A stretch of DNA of 64,000 nt from Acidocella sp. KAb 2-4 (GCF_020567705.1 NZ_JAJDJU010000006.1:62001-126000), one strand, 5' to 3'. Positions 7,667-17,109 are shown, counted from the first letter of the stretch. The notes: a model not told the origin generated them from the letters alone. Numbers and translations are program-made.

Positions 7667-9841
7667 TCAGGCGGCCTTGCGCAGGCCGGGCGAGGGCGCG
7701 GCGGCGGGGCCATGGAAGGTCTGCCCCGTCTCCGCCATCGCGCGCACCAGTTCGGGGATCGCGTAGAGATCGCCATACAGCCCGCGCAGCCGGTCGCATT
7801 CCGCGATCACCGCCGGCAAGCCGAGCGTGTCCATCGCCGCGAACGGACCACCGAGATAGCTCGGGAAGCCCACCCCCAGCGTGGCGCCCAGATCGCCGTC
7901 GATCACGTCGATCAGCACGCCTTCGGCGAAGCAGCGCGCCCCCTCGGCCAGCTGGGCGTACAGGATGCGCGCCTTCACCTCCTCGATACCAGGCTGCACG
8001 GCCAGTTCGGGCAATAATCCGGCGAGCCCGCTCCACACCCGCTTCTCGCCATCCGGCCCGTAATCGAAGAACCCCTGGCCGGTCTTCAGCCCATAGCGCC
8101 CGGCCTGATACAGCTTCACGATCACGCCCTCGCGCATCGCCCCGCCGCGCTCGCGCGCCTGCGCCTGCCCGGCATGGTAGCTGGTGTCGATGCCGATCGT
8201 GTCCGAGATGCTGAGCGCCCCCATCGGCATGCCCAGCATGCGCGCGCCATTTTCGATCAGCGCCGGCTTCACGCCGCTCTCCACCATGTCCAGGCTGGCG
8301 GTGACGAAGGCGCCGATGAAGCGCGTGGTGAAGAAGCCTGGGCCGTCATTCACGGTGATCGGCGTCTTGCGGATCGCCGCGGCGAAGTCGAGCGCCACGG
8401 CCCAGCTTGTATCGTCGGATGCCTCGCCCTTGATGATCTCGACCAGCGGCATGCGCTCGGCCGGGGAGAAGAAATGCATGCCGATGAAGCGCTCCGGCTC
8501 CGCCGCATAGGCGGCGAGGCTGGTGATCGGTAGGCCGGAGGTGTTGGAGGCGATCACCGTGCCCGGCGCCACCGCGGCGCGGAGCTGCCCGATCACCATT
8601 TTCTTCGCCTCGCGATCCTCGAACACGGTTTCGATCGCCAGTTGCACATCGCCCAGCCCGGCATAATCGGCGCACGGCAGCAGACGGGCCAGAATGGCGT
8701 CGATCTTGGCCTGGGTGCTGCGGCCTTTCTCCAAATCGCGCGCCAGCCGCTTGGCGGCATAGGCCTTGCCGCGCTCGGCGCTGGCGAGGTCGCGGTCGAT
8801 CAGCACCACCTTGATCCCCGCCTTGGCCGCGGCGAAGGCGATGCCCGCCCCCATCGTCCCCGCGCCCACCACGGCAATGCGCCGGAAGCTCTGGCGCGGC
8901 ACGCCGGCCGGGCGCGCGGCCAGGCTGTCGGCCTTGCCCTTGTTGATGAACATGGTGCGGATCAGATTCCCCGCCACCGGGCTTTGCATCAGCTGCGTGA
9001 AATATTTGGCCTCGATGCCCAGCGCCTTGTCCATCGGCAGCACCAGCCCCTCATACAGCGCCGCCAGGATCTTCTCCGGCGCCGGGTAATTGCCGAAGCC
9101 GTTGGCGCGGGTCATCGCGTTGGCGGCGATGAAGGTGTTGCGGAACCCGGGATCGAGCGTGCCCGCCCCGCCCGGCACGCGGAAGCCCTTGCGGTCCCAG
9201 GGCTGCACCGGGTCGCCATGCGCGCGCAGCCAAGCCTTGGCGGTCTCCACCAGCGCGCTGGCCGGCGCCACCGCATGCACCAGCCCCATCTCCAGCGCCT
9301 GGGCGGGGGTCACGTTCTGGCCCTGCATCATGATCGGCAGCGCCTTCTGCAAGCCGACCAGACGCGGCAGGCGCTGCGTGCCGCCGCCGCCGGGCATCAG
9401 CCCGACCATGCTTTCCGGCAGACCGAGCATGAGGCGCGGATCGTCGGCGGCGACGCGGTAATGGCAGGCCATCGCGATCTCCAGCCCGCCGCCCAGCGCC
9501 AAGCCATTGATGGCGCAGGCCACCGGCTTGCCAGCCGTTTCCAGCCAACGCAGCAGGCGAGATAGATAGGAATACACATAGGCCCGTTCAGCCAAGCTCT
9601 TGCCGGAGAGATCCACCCCGCCGCCGCCGATCATCTTGAGATCGCCCCCCGCGACGAAACTCTCCTTGCCCGAGGTGAGGACGATCCCCGTCACCGCCGC
9701 ATCCGCCATGGCCGCGCGCAGCGCCGCCTCCAGCGGGTCGGTGAGCGCGGGGCCCAGCGTGTTCATTTTCCCGCCCGGCAGGTCCATGACGATGGTGCGG
9801 ATGCCGTCGGCATCGGTGGTGCAGGTTACTGCTTCGCTCAT
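7667..9841 (-). CDS. Enoyl-CoA hydratase / 3-hydroxyacyl-CoA dehydrogenase fusion (FadB/FadJ-like)
   Basis: Bifunctional beta-oxidation enzyme of 724 residues. The N-terminal crotonase domain (about 1-190) has GKESFVAGGDLK for the oxyanion hole. Both catalytic glutamates are present: ALGGGLEIAMA and GLPESMVGLMPGGGGTQRLPR. The C-terminal dehydrogenase starts near residue 320 with FRRIAVVGAGTMGAGIA and has the His of IGMHFFSPAERMPLVE. The length and domain order match FadB/FadJ. It is 13 bases downstream of the thiolase gene, the classic pairing for a complete beta-oxidation turn. It probably serves the side-chain module. Confidence 0.93.
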   Translation of the reverse strand: MSEAVTCTTDADGIRTIVMDLPGGKMNTLGPALTDPLEAALRAAMADAAVTGIVLTSGKESFVAGGDLKMIGGGGVDLSGKSLAERAYVYSYLSRLLRWLETAGKPVACAINGLALGGGLEIAMACHYRVAADDPRLMLGLPESMVGLMPGGGGTQRLPRLVGLQKALPIMMQGQNVTPAQALEMGLVHAVAPASALVETAKAWLRAHGDPVQPWDRKGFRVPGGAGTLDPGFRNTFIAANAMTRANGFGNYPAPEKILAALYEGLVLPMDKALGIEAKYFTQLMQSPVAGNLIRTMFINKGKADSLAARPAGVPRQSFRRIAVVGAGTMGAGIAFAAAKAGIKVVLIDRDLASAERGKAYAAKRLARDLEKGRSTQAKIDAILARLLPCADYAGLGDVQLAIETVFEDREAKKMVIGQLRAAVAPGTVIASNTSGLPITSLAAYAAEPERFIGMHFFSPAERMPLVEIIKGEASDDTSWAVALDFAAAIRKTPITVNDGPGFFTTRFIGAFVTASLDMVESGVKPALIENGARMLGMPMGALSISDTIGIDTSYHAGQAQARERGGAMREGVIVKLYQAGRYGLKTGQGFFDYGPDGEKRVWSGLAGLLPELAVQPGIEEVKARILYAQLAEGARCFAEGVLIDVIDGDLGATLGVGFPSYLGGPFAAMDTLGLPAVIAECDRLRGLYGDLYAIPELVRAMAETGQTFHGPAAAPSPGLRKAA

Positions 9842-9854
9842 CTTCCGGTTCCCC

Positions 9855-11069
9855 TCAATTCACCCGTTCCAGCACCATGGCGATGCCCATGCCGCCCGCC
9901 GCGCAGAGCGAGACCATGCCCAGCCCCAGCCCGCGCCGCTCCATCTCATCGAGCAGCGTGCCCGCGATCATCACCCCCGAGGCGCCCAGCGGATGCCCCA
10001 TCGCGATCGCCCCGCCATTCACGTTCATCCGCTCATGCGGGATGTTCATCGTGTCCATCAGGCGCAGCGGCACCGCCGCGAAGGCCTCGTTCAGCTCCCA
10101 CAGCTCGATGTCAGCCGCCGTCAGCCCGGCCGCGGCCAGCGCGCGCTGGCAGGCGGGCGTCGGCCCATCCAGCATCAGCGCCGGTTCGGAGCCGACGGTG
10201 ATGAACGAGCGGATGCGCGCCCGCGGGCGCAGCCCCAAGCGCGCGCCCACCTCGGCCGAGCCCAGCAGCATCAGCCCGGCGCCATCGACGATGCCCGAAC
10301 TGGTCGCGGCGGTATGCACATGCTCGATCCGGTCCACCTGCGGATAACGCTGCATCGCCAGGCTGTCGAAGCCCATGCTCTTGCCCAGCTCGGCGAAGGC
10401 GGGTTTCAGCGCCGTCAGCGCCTCTAGCGAGGCATCGGCGCGGATATGCTCGTCTCTGTCGAGCAGCACCTCGCCGAGCACATCCGTTACCGGCACCACC
10501 GCGCCCGCGAACCAGCCATTGGCCCACGCCGCCGCCGCGCGCTGGTGGCTGGCCAGGGCGTAGGCGTCGAGATCCGCGCGCGAATAGCCGTTCAGCGTGG
10601 CCAGCAGATCGGCGCTCACGCCCTGCATCACGAAGGGCGTATGGCTCGACACGCGCGGGTCGATGCCATGCGGCCCGCCGCCATCCGCGCCCATCGGAAT
10701 ACGCGACATGCTCTCCACACCGCCCGCCATCGCCAGCTCGACCATGCCGCAGCCGATCTTGGCGCCGAGAATGCTCACCGCCTCCAGCGCCGAGGCGCAG
10801 GCGCGGTTGATGTGCAGCCCCGCCGCGCGGTCGGTGAACCCGGCCAGGATCGGCGCGATGCGCGAGAGCGTGGCCCCCTGCTCGCCCGCCGCCGAGACGG
10901 TGCCGAGCACCGCCTCATCCAGACAATCATCGGGCAGATTGCCGCGCGTCTTGAGCGCCACCATCAGCTGGCGGACCAGCTCCACCGGGGTTGCCTCATG
11001 CAGCCCGCCATCGGGCTTGCCGCGCCCGCGGGGGGTGCGCACGTGGTCGTATATGAAAATCTCGCGCAT
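9855..11069 (-). CDS. Acetyl-CoA acyltransferase (thiolase)
   Basis: Cleaves a 3-ketoacyl-CoA with CoA. The 404-residue protein starts MREIFIYDHVRTPRGRG. The nucleophilic Cys is in INRACASALEAVS, the active-site His in NGGAIAMGHPLGASG and the second Cys in SLCAAGGMG. I chose the inner ATG at 11069 because it has GGAACCGGA upstream and matches the family start; an ATG six codons earlier (11087) is possible. It is the first gene of the operon thiolase, FadB-like, dehydrogenase pair, racemase. A palindromic promoter element lies about 35 bases upstream. Confidence 0.92.
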   Translation of the reverse strand: MREIFIYDHVRTPRGRGKPDGGLHEATPVELVRQLMVALKTRGNLPDDCLDEAVLGTVSAAGEQGATLSRIAPILAGFTDRAAGLHINRACASALEAVSILGAKIGCGMVELAMAGGVESMSRIPMGADGGGPHGIDPRVSSHTPFVMQGVSADLLATLNGYSRADLDAYALASHQRAAAAWANGWFAGAVVPVTDVLGEVLLDRDEHIRADASLEALTALKPAFAELGKSMGFDSLAMQRYPQVDRIEHVHTAATSSGIVDGAGLMLLGSAEVGARLGLRPRARIRSFITVGSEPALMLDGPTPACQRALAAAGLTAADIELWELNEAFAAVPLRLMDTMNIPHERMNVNGGAIAMGHPLGASGVMIAGTLLDEMERRGLGLGMVSLCAAGGMGIAMVLERVN

Positions 11070-11101
11070 TCTTGTCCGGTTCCACATTCAGGTCACAAGA
11101 A

Positions 11102-11115
11102 TATAATGCATTATA
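11102..11115 (-). promoter_or_regulatory. Perfect 14-base palindrome at the thiolase operon promoter
   Basis: TATAATGCATTATA is its own reverse complement and includes a consensus -10 hexamer. On the minus strand a TTGACG lies 14 bases before TATAAT, a short spacer. The element may be both promoter and operator. The adjacent TetR gene is the obvious candidate binder. Confidence 0.5.
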
Positions 11116-11200
11116 AGTTTTCGCCAGACCGTCAAGCACTTCCTGCCGCGACGCGCGAAAAATTCACGGTTTGCGTAAAAAGCTGCCGGAAATTTTGGCG

Positions 11201-11872
11201 TTAAACCGGCGTAACCGCGCCGGCGCGCTGCATCAGCGCGGCGAAGCCGGGGCGGTCGGCCTCGGTGAGCAGCGCGGCGCAGACCAGCGCGAAGCTGGCG
11301 CTGAGCTCGGCGCGGAGGCGCTCCATCTCCCAATCCTGGATCGACCATTGCTCGAAAGTCGCGTCGAACACGCGCATCAGCGTCGCCTCCAGCACCTGCA
11401 CTGGAATCACGGATGGCAAATAGCCATCGGCGGCCAAGCTGCGCGCTAGGGGCTGCACCACATGCCCGCTGGGCGGCACCGGAAACCGGCCTTGCTCAAC
11501 CGGCCCGAGGCCGAAAAGCGCCTTGCGGATATTGCGAAAAAAGCGCGGACGGCGAGAAAACGCGTCCACCACCCGGTCCACCACGCCCACCACGCGCTCC
11601 AGCGGCGAGGTGCCCGCCATCCACTCATGCGTCCGGTTGAAGCCGCGTACCTGGCCGTCGAACAACTCCACCAGCACCGCCGCCTTGGAGCCAAACAGAT
11701 TATATGGCGTGGCCAAACTCAACCCGGCGCGCTTGGCCAGCTCGGGCATGGAAAAAATGCCGTCGTCGCGCTCCTCGATCAGCTCGCCGGCCGCGCGCAG
11801 CAGCCGCTTGCGGCGCTCGGCGATGCCCTGTTGGAGCCGTCCGATCTTCCCCTCTGTGGCTTCGCTCGCCAA
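11201..11872 (-). CDS. TetR-family transcriptional regulator
   Basis: Regulator of 223 residues. The N-terminal TetR helix-turn-helix is seen in RKRLLRAAGELIEE and MPELAKRAGLSLATPYNLFG. A larger helical ligand domain follows, with no recognisable specific subfamily. It lies between the thiolase operon and the divergent acyl-CoA synthetase and is read in the same direction as the operon. The same TATAATGC core occurs in front of the thiolase operon, in the divergent gap to the synthetase and before the acyl-CoA dehydrogenase operon at 17,109. By position it is the likely regulator of the side-chain module, with an acyl-CoA as probable ligand (inference). Confidence 0.88.
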   Translation of the reverse strand: MASEATEGKIGRLQQGIAERRKRLLRAAGELIEERDDGIFSMPELAKRAGLSLATPYNLFGSKAAVLVELFDGQVRGFNRTHEWMAGTSPLERVVGVVDRVVDAFSRRPRFFRNIRKALFGLGPVEQGRFPVPPSGHVVQPLARSLAADGYLPSVIPVQVLEATLMRVFDATFEQWSIQDWEMERLRAELSASFALVCAALLTEADRPGFAALMQRAGAVTPV

Positions 11873-11951
11873 TCAGCTTCCCCCGATCTCAGTCTTGGCG
11901 GCTTTACCGGACCTCTCCAAGCCGCGGCAAGGCTGGAGCCCATACAAACTT

Positions 11952-11959
11952 TATAATGC
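11952..11959 (+). promoter_or_regulatory. TATAATGC promoter element before the acyl-CoA synthetase
   Basis: TATAAT followed by GC on the plus strand, in an AT-rich stretch of the TetR/synthetase divergent gap, 105 bases before the start at 12064. No good -35 hexamer is seen, which suggests activator-dependent or regulated transcription. It repeats the left half of the palindrome at 11102. Confidence 0.4.
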
Positions 11960-12063
11960 CTTTTAATTTTTTAAATTGTGGATTATCACACCTTCCAACG
12001 CCCCCGAGAGGGCAAAACACGAGACCGTGCCGGCAGTTACCGGCCCCAGCGAAACGAGCATCC

Positions 12064-13659
12064 ATGGCCCATCAATTCCATCTCGCCGATCTGTTCGAAA
12101 CCGTGGCCGCCACAGTGCCCGCGCGCATCGCGATCGAATCCGACTCGCTGACCCTCACCTTCGCCGAGCTGAACGCCCGCGCCAGCCGCCTCGCCTCGGG
12201 CATGGCGGCGCGTGGCATCGGACGGGGCGACACGGTGGGGCTGTATCTGATGAACCGGGCCGAGCATCTCGAAGCCTTCATCGCCAGCATCAAGCTCGGC
12301 GCGGTGCCGTTCAACATCAATTACCGCTACCGCGCGGAGGAGCTGACCTACCTGCTCACCAACGCGCAAACGGCGGTGCTGATCCACGGCGCGGAGTTCG
12401 GCCCCATCGTCGAAGAGCTGAGGCCGCATCTGCCGGGCTTGAAACTCTCGGTGGCCGTGGCGGATGGTTCGGGCATCGCACTCGGCAACTCGGCGGATTA
12501 CGCGGAACTGCTCGCCAGCCCCGATACCGGCCCCTGGCCGCGCGCGGAATCGGACATCATTCTCACCTATACCGGCGGCACCACCGGCATGCCCAAGGGC
12601 GTGATGTGGCCGCATAAGGCCTTCGTCTTCGCCTGCGCGGGCGCCGCTGGCTATTTCAACCCAGCGGGCCCGATCAAGGTTCCCGAAGATATCGCCGACC
12701 GCGCCGCCAAAGGTTACCCGCTCAAAATGTTCCCCGTCGCCCCGTTGATGCATGCGGCGGCGCTGTGGGCGGTATGGTCGGCCCTGCTCAACGGCCTCAC
12801 CATCGTCCTCGACGAACATAAGCATTTTGATCCCATCCACATCTGGGACAAATGCGCCGCGCTTGGCGTCAACATCCTCCAGGTGGTGGGCGACGCCATG
12901 GCCATTCCGCTGCGCGATGCATTACGCGCCAACCCGGACCGCTGGCAACTGGGCGCGATGGTCAATTTCGGCTCCGGCGGCGCGATGTTTTCGCAGCACG
13001 TGAAGGACGATCTGCGCACCCTGCTGCCGCCCAACGCCACCATCACCGATGGTCTAGGCTCCTCGGAAACCGGCTATAGCGGCCAGGCCCTGGCCAGCAA
13101 CGCGGGCATGATGCAGCTCAAAACCAGCCCGGAACAACAGATCATCATCGATGACCGCATCGCCATCCCGGGTGAGACCGGACTGATCGCCCGCAGCGGC
13201 TTCACCCCGGTCGGCTATTTCGGCGACCCGGTGAAAACCGCCGAAGTGTTCCGCACCATCAATGGCCGCCTCTGGGTGGTGAGCGGCGATGCTGGGCGGT
13301 TGGAGGAAAATGGCACGATCACCGTGTTCGGCCGCGGCTCCACCTGCATCAACAGCGGTGGCGAGAAGATCTTTCCCGAGGAGGTGGAGGAAGCGCTGCG
13401 CGCGCATCCGGCGGTCAAGGATGTCGTGGTTGCCGGGCAGCCCGATCCGCGCTGGGGCGAGCGCGTGGTCGCCATCGCCTCGCCGCGCATCCCCGGCGCG
13501 CACCCGCCGCTGGCCGAGCTGCGCGGCTTTCTGGCGCAACATCTGGCCGGCTACAAAATACCGAAGGCGGTGGTCTGGGTCAGCGAGGTGCAGCGCTCCC
13601 CCGCCGGCAAGCAGGATTACCGCTGGGCCAAATCAATGGCCGCGCAAGCGCCGTTCTGA
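12064..13659 (+). CDS. Acyl-CoA synthetase, FadD19-like
   Basis: Activates a carboxylic acid to its CoA ester with ATP. The 531-residue adenylate-forming protein carries the P-loop-like motif YTGGTTGMPKGVMW and the GLGSSETGYSG region. Further marks are SGDAGRLEENG, the hinge INSGGEKIFPEEVEEAL and the C-terminal lysine segment RSPAGKQDYRWAK. The TGMPKGVMW and GKQDYRWAK stretches recall actinobacterial FadD19-type steroid-carboxylate synthetases. The frame is open far upstream, but homology starts at the ATG at 12064. It is divergent from TetR. It probably activates the side-chain acid made by the hydroxylase, GMC and aldehyde dehydrogenase route. Confidence 0.88.
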   Translation: MAHQFHLADLFETVAATVPARIAIESDSLTLTFAELNARASRLASGMAARGIGRGDTVGLYLMNRAEHLEAFIASIKLGAVPFNINYRYRAEELTYLLTNAQTAVLIHGAEFGPIVEELRPHLPGLKLSVAVADGSGIALGNSADYAELLASPDTGPWPRAESDIILTYTGGTTGMPKGVMWPHKAFVFACAGAAGYFNPAGPIKVPEDIADRAAKGYPLKMFPVAPLMHAAALWAVWSALLNGLTIVLDEHKHFDPIHIWDKCAALGVNILQVVGDAMAIPLRDALRANPDRWQLGAMVNFGSGGAMFSQHVKDDLRTLLPPNATITDGLGSSETGYSGQALASNAGMMQLKTSPEQQIIIDDRIAIPGETGLIARSGFTPVGYFGDPVKTAEVFRTINGRLWVVSGDAGRLEENGTITVFGRGSTCINSGGEKIFPEEVEEALRAHPAVKDVVVAGQPDPRWGERVVAIASPRIPGAHPPLAELRGFLAQHLAGYKIPKAVVWVSEVQRSPAGKQDYRWAKSMAAQAPF

Positions 13660-13665
13660 ACCACG

Positions 13666-13697
13666 AAAAAAATGCGGCGGGAGTCGCCTCCCGCCGC
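13666..13697 (-). terminator. Intrinsic terminator between convergent genes
   Basis: A 10-base perfect stem GCGGCGGGAG / CTCCCGCCGC with a TCGC loop, preceded on the plus strand by seven A residues. That gives a U tract for minus-strand transcripts of the dehydrogenase-MaoC-NTF2 operon. It lies in the 78-base gap after the synthetase stop and may stop both directions. Confidence 0.7.
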
Positions 13698-13737
13698 CTG
13701 TTATCCGGGCCGCACGCCCAATCGCCCCGATGGCGTG

Positions 13738-14391
13738 TTAATCGGCCCGGACCTTGACCTTCGGCGCGGATGCGCCCCGGCGCATCGCGGCCAGAAACCC
13801 TTCCAGCGGCGCGGGCTCGGCCACTGGCCCGCCATGGTCGCCCTGACGCGCCCAGAATTCCTCGTAGCTCGGGAACAGCTTGTGGAAATTGCCCTCCACC
13901 CATTCCGTGCCCGGCCAGCGCATCTTGCGCGCGCCGATCGGTGGCTTGTTGAGGTCCGTCGCGTACCAGTAAAGGGGCAGCCGCCGTGCGAAATACCAGC
14001 GCGGTCCGTCCGGCCCAGGCGCGCGGATGTAGTCATCCACATACATCATCTGCATGATGACCCATTCATCGCCGGTCTCGTGCTCGTTCTTCGAATATAC
14101 CACGCCATGCGCATGGTCGGGATCGTCGAACTCGATGACATGCCCGCCAATGTGATGCGAGGTACCGGTGAAGGGCGAGCGCAGCGTGCGGTCCATATAG
14201 CCGCGCAGAGCCAGGCGGCCCGAGGTCTCGCGCCCCACGCGCACATCCTCAGGAAATAGCGAGACCATGGCGTCCATGTCTCGCATGTCCAGCGCCAGCG
14301 CGTATTTGGCCGGAAGCTGGCGGATCTGCTCCAGCGCTTCCAGCCGGTCGATCCGCCGCGCGAGGCTGGCGAAGGCGGGGTCCTGGCTCAT
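13738..14391 (-). CDS. NTF2/SnoaL-like protein
   Basis: A 217-residue protein of the SnoaL-like/NTF2 cone fold: LARRIDRLEALEQIRQLPAKYALALDMRD, then the strand segment TSHHIGGHVIEFDD. The fold is shared by ketosteroid isomerases, scytalone dehydratases and many proteins without activity, so the role is open. The start at 14391 overlaps the MaoC stop by four bases (ATGA), making it the last gene of the four-gene operon dehydrogenase, dehydrogenase, MaoC, NTF2. A second, shorter NTF2-like gene lies in the ring-degradation operon at 38,416. Confidence 0.75.
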   Translation of the reverse strand: MSQDPAFASLARRIDRLEALEQIRQLPAKYALALDMRDMDAMVSLFPEDVRVGRETSGRLALRGYMDRTLRSPFTGTSHHIGGHVIEFDDPDHAHGVVYSKNEHETGDEWVIMQMMYVDDYIRAPGPDGPRWYFARRLPLYWYATDLNKPPIGARKMRWPGTEWVEGNFHKLFPSYEEFWARQGDHGGPVAEPAPLEGFLAAMRRGASAPKVKVRAD

Positions 14392-14879
14392 GCGTCGTTC
14401 CTTCCGTTGTCCTGTGGAAAGCTGCGGGTCACCATGTCGAGCACACAAGCCGGTTTGTCCCCGCCCTCGATCTCGATGGTCACCCTGATCACCGTCTGAA
14501 TGCCGCCCTTGTTTTCTTCAACCTTCACGATTTCGCCCAATGCCCGCAGCCGCGCCCCGGCCCGCACCGGTGCGAGAAAGCGCAGCCTGTCCAGCCCCAC
14601 ATTCACGCCCCAGGCCACGTTATCAACGGCCAGCATCTGCGGCAGGAAATAAGCGGCCAGGCTCATCGTCAGGTAGCCATGCGCAATGGTGCCGCCGAAC
14701 GGCCCCGTCCTGGCCCGTTCGACATCGACATGAATCCATTGATAATCTTCCGTCGCCTCGGCGAAACGGTCGATCCGCTCCTGCTCGATGCGCAGCCACG
14801 GCGTGGGGCCGAGGGACATGCCCTCGCGCCCCAGCAATTCGCGCGGGTTGTTAAAACGACGGACGGCTTCTTGGCTCAC
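14388..14879 (-). CDS. MaoC-family enoyl-CoA hydratase
   Basis: Single hot-dog domain hydratase of 163 residues that would hydrate the enoyl-CoA made by the adjacent dehydrogenases. The catalytic region reads QWIHVDVERA, then GPFGGTIAHGYLTMSL, giving the Asp/His pair of R-specific hydratases. The start is GTG at 14879, overlapping the dehydrogenase stop (GTGA); this gives the family length, whereas the upstream extension is not conserved. It is a clear paralogue of the MaoC gene at 40,556. The operon position between the dehydrogenase pair and the NTF2-like gene suggests dedicated work on one CoA intermediate. Confidence 0.88.
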   Translation of the reverse strand: MSQEAVRRFNNPRELLGREGMSLGPTPWLRIEQERIDRFAEATEDYQWIHVDVERARTGPFGGTIAHGYLTMSLAAYFLPQMLAVDNVAWGVNVGLDRLRFLAPVRAGARLRALGEIVKVEENKGGIQTVIRVTIEIEGGDKPACVLDMVTRSFPQDNGRNDA

Positions 14880-16054
14880 GCATCGCCTCGCGGCTCGCGC
14901 GGCAGGCCCAGCCCGCGCTCGGCGATAAGGTTGCGCTGGATCTGGTTGGTGCCACCGTAAATCGTATCGGCGCGCGAATACAGGAATAGATTGGGCAGCA
15001 CGGACCATTCATAGGCCTCGCCCTCGGCCACTTCACCGGCCTGGCCGAGTATATCCATCGCCAACTCGCCAAGGCCGCGCCGCCAGCTCGCCCACTGGAT
15101 CTTATAGGTCAAGGCCGCGCCATCGATCTTCGAATGATCGCTGTTGGAGAGCATGCGCAGCGCGCCGTAACGCATCAGCCGCAAACCGATCTCGGCCTTG
15201 GCGATCCGCTGGCGGATCAGCGGGTCCTTCGCCGCACCATTCGCCTTCGCCGCGGCGATGATCTCATCGAGCTCGTTACGGAACCCCATCTGCTGGCCTA
15301 GCGTGGAAACCCCACGCTCGAACGCGAGCAGCCCCATGGCGATGCGCCAGCCATCACCGGGCGCGCCGATCAGGCTGTCAGCCGGGCAGCGCGCATCGGT
15401 GAAGAAGGTCTCGTTGAATTCCGCATCGCCATTGATCTGCTTGATGCCGCGCACCTCGATGCCCGGCTGGCGCAGCTCCATCATCAGGAAGGTCAGCCCC
15501 TTCGGGCCTTTCGAGCCCTTCTCGCTGCGCGACACCACGAAAATCCAGTCGGAGATATGGGCGAGGCTGGTCCAGATCTTCTGGCCGTTCACCACCCATT
15601 CATCGCCGTCCAGCCGCGCCGCGGTGCGCACGCTGGCGAGGTCCGAGCCGGCGTTCGGCTCCGAGAAGCCCTGGCAGAAAATCGTCTTGCCCTGGGCGAT
15701 GCCGGGCAGGAAGCGCTGCTTCTGCTCGGGCGTGCCGAAGGTGAGGATCGTCGGCCCCGCCAGCTCGATACCGATATGGTTCACGCGTCCGGGCACGCCG
15801 GCGCGCGCATATTCCTCGGCGAAGATCACCTGCTGCGCCAGCGTCGCGCCGCGCCCGCCCCATTCCACCGGCCAGCCGATGCAGCCCCAGCGCGCCTCAC
15901 CCAGGCGCTGCTCCCACTCCTTGCGCCGCTCCGGGCTTTCGGTGAGCTTGGTGATGCCCTTGATGTCCTTGAACTCGCCCGCCATCTGGCCGTTCAGCCA
16001 ATCGGCGCATTCCTGCCGGAACAATTCGTCTGCGGGGGAAAAACCGAGCTTCAT
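14876..16054 (-). CDS. Acyl-CoA dehydrogenase, FadE-type (pair 2, long subunit)
   Basis: A 392-residue acyl-CoA dehydrogenase with QGFSEPNAGSDLASVRT, NGQKIWTSLAHISDWIF and the C-terminal TIYGGTNQIQRNLIAERGLGLPREP. The usual catalytic Glu before GGT is Gly, so the base must be elsewhere or on the partner. I chose the ATG at 16054, which overlaps the stop of the upstream dehydrogenase (ATGA). It forms the second long/short dehydrogenase pair of this window. Similar proteins in actinobacteria oxidise steroid side-chain CoA esters; the exact substrate is not known. Confidence 0.86.
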   Translation of the reverse strand: MKLGFSPADELFRQECADWLNGQMAGEFKDIKGITKLTESPERRKEWEQRLGEARWGCIGWPVEWGGRGATLAQQVIFAEEYARAGVPGRVNHIGIELAGPTILTFGTPEQKQRFLPGIAQGKTIFCQGFSEPNAGSDLASVRTAARLDGDEWVVNGQKIWTSLAHISDWIFVVSRSEKGSKGPKGLTFLMMELRQPGIEVRGIKQINGDAEFNETFFTDARCPADSLIGAPGDGWRIAMGLLAFERGVSTLGQQMGFRNELDEIIAAAKANGAAKDPLIRQRIAKAEIGLRLMRYGALRMLSNSDHSKIDGAALTYKIQWASWRRGLGELAMDILGQAGEVAEGEAYEWSVLPNLFLYSRADTIYGGTNQIQRNLIAERGLGLPREPRGDA

Positions 16055-17109
16055 GCCACGTCTCCGAGAATCATGCTGGCCACGCATTCGCGGTGCCAGG
16101 TGCCGTTGCCCAAGATGGTTTGCAGGGCGCGGGCGCGTTTGAAGAAGAGATGAGCGTCATGCTCCCAGGTGAAGCCGATGCCGCCATGCAACTGGATCAT
16201 GTTGCCCGCGCACATGAAGTAGGTGTCAGCCGCGAAGCTCTTGGCCGCATGGCCAGCAAGCTCAGCCTCCTCCGCGCCTTCATCCACCGCGCAGGCCGCC
16301 CAATACACCGCCGAGCGCGCCTGCTCGATCTCGATCATCATATCGGCCAAGCGGTGCTTATAGGCCTGGAACGAGCCGATCGGCCGCCCGAACTGGATGC
16401 GGTCCTTGGCATAGGCCACGGTGCGGTCGAGGCATGCCTGGGCGCCGCCCAGCGCCTCCGCCGCCGCCACCACGAAGCCGGCGCGATGCGCGGCGGCAAT
16501 CGCCTGCGCGGGCTGCGCCAGAGGCTCGCCCACCGCGCCGGAGAGCGTCACGCGGGCATAGGGGCGGGTCTGGTCCATTGTCGTCAGCCCGGCGATTTGC
16601 ACGCCCGGCGCATCCGCGCGCACCAGCCAGGCGCCACGATCATTCGCGACCACAAACACAGCCGCGCTGGCGCCATGCGCGACAAATCCGGCCTCGCCGG
16701 TGAGTACATCGCCTGCGGCGGTCAGCGTCGCGGCATGCGCGTAAGCCGCGATCGTCTCGCCCGAGATCAGCTCCGGCAGCCAGTCCTGCTGCTGCGCGGC
16801 GCTGCCGCCCGCGGCGATCGCCTGGGCGCACAGCGCCAGCGAGCCCAGCATCGGCAATGCCGCGACCTGCGCACCGGCCGCCTCGGCGATGATCGCCATC
16901 TCCACCAACCCCAGCCCAGCGCCGCCCAATTCTTCGGGCAACCCAATGCCGGAGAAGCCAAGCTCCTGACAAAACGCCGCCCACAAAGCGCGGTCGATCC
17001 CGTCGCCCGCCATTGCCCGGCGGGTTCGTTCGCTGGTCGCATTTTCCGCGAAAAAACTCCGCGCCGTATCGGCGATCATTTGCTGTTCGCTCGTAAAGGC
17101 GAATTCCAT
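16051..17109 (-). CDS. Acyl-CoA dehydrogenase (pair 2, short subunit)
   Basis: A 352-residue dehydrogenase starting MEFAFTSEQQMIADTARSFF. It has YAKDRIQFGRPIGSFQAYKHRLADM and the end signature IQLHGGIGFTWEHDAHLFFKRARAL. A strong GGGGGAG site sits 8 bases before the ATG at 17109; the longer open frame upstream crosses the AT-rich promoter region and is not coding. It is the first gene of the operon down to 13,738. It is interpreted as the partner of the next gene in a heteromeric enzyme. Confidence 0.86.
   Translation of the reverse strand: MEFAFTSEQQMIADTARSFFAENATSERTRRAMAGDGIDRALWAAFCQELGFSGIGLPEELGGAGLGLVEMAIIAEAAGAQVAALPMLGSLALCAQAIAAGGSAAQQQDWLPELISGETIAAYAHAATLTAAGDVLTGEAGFVAHGASAAVFVVANDRGAWLVRADAPGVQIAGLTTMDQTRPYARVTLSGAVGEPLAQPAQAIAAAHRAGFVVAAAEALGGAQACLDRTVAYAKDRIQFGRPIGSFQAYKHRLADMMIEIEQARSAVYWAACAVDEGAEEAELAGHAAKSFAADTYFMCAGNMIQLHGGIGFTWEHDAHLFFKRARALQTILGNGTWHRECVASMILGDVA

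Noticed and set aside
11704-12063. 120-codon N-terminal extension of the acyl-CoA synthetase
   Set aside because: It overlaps the TetR gene and the AT-rich promoter gap. The ligase family starts at 12064.
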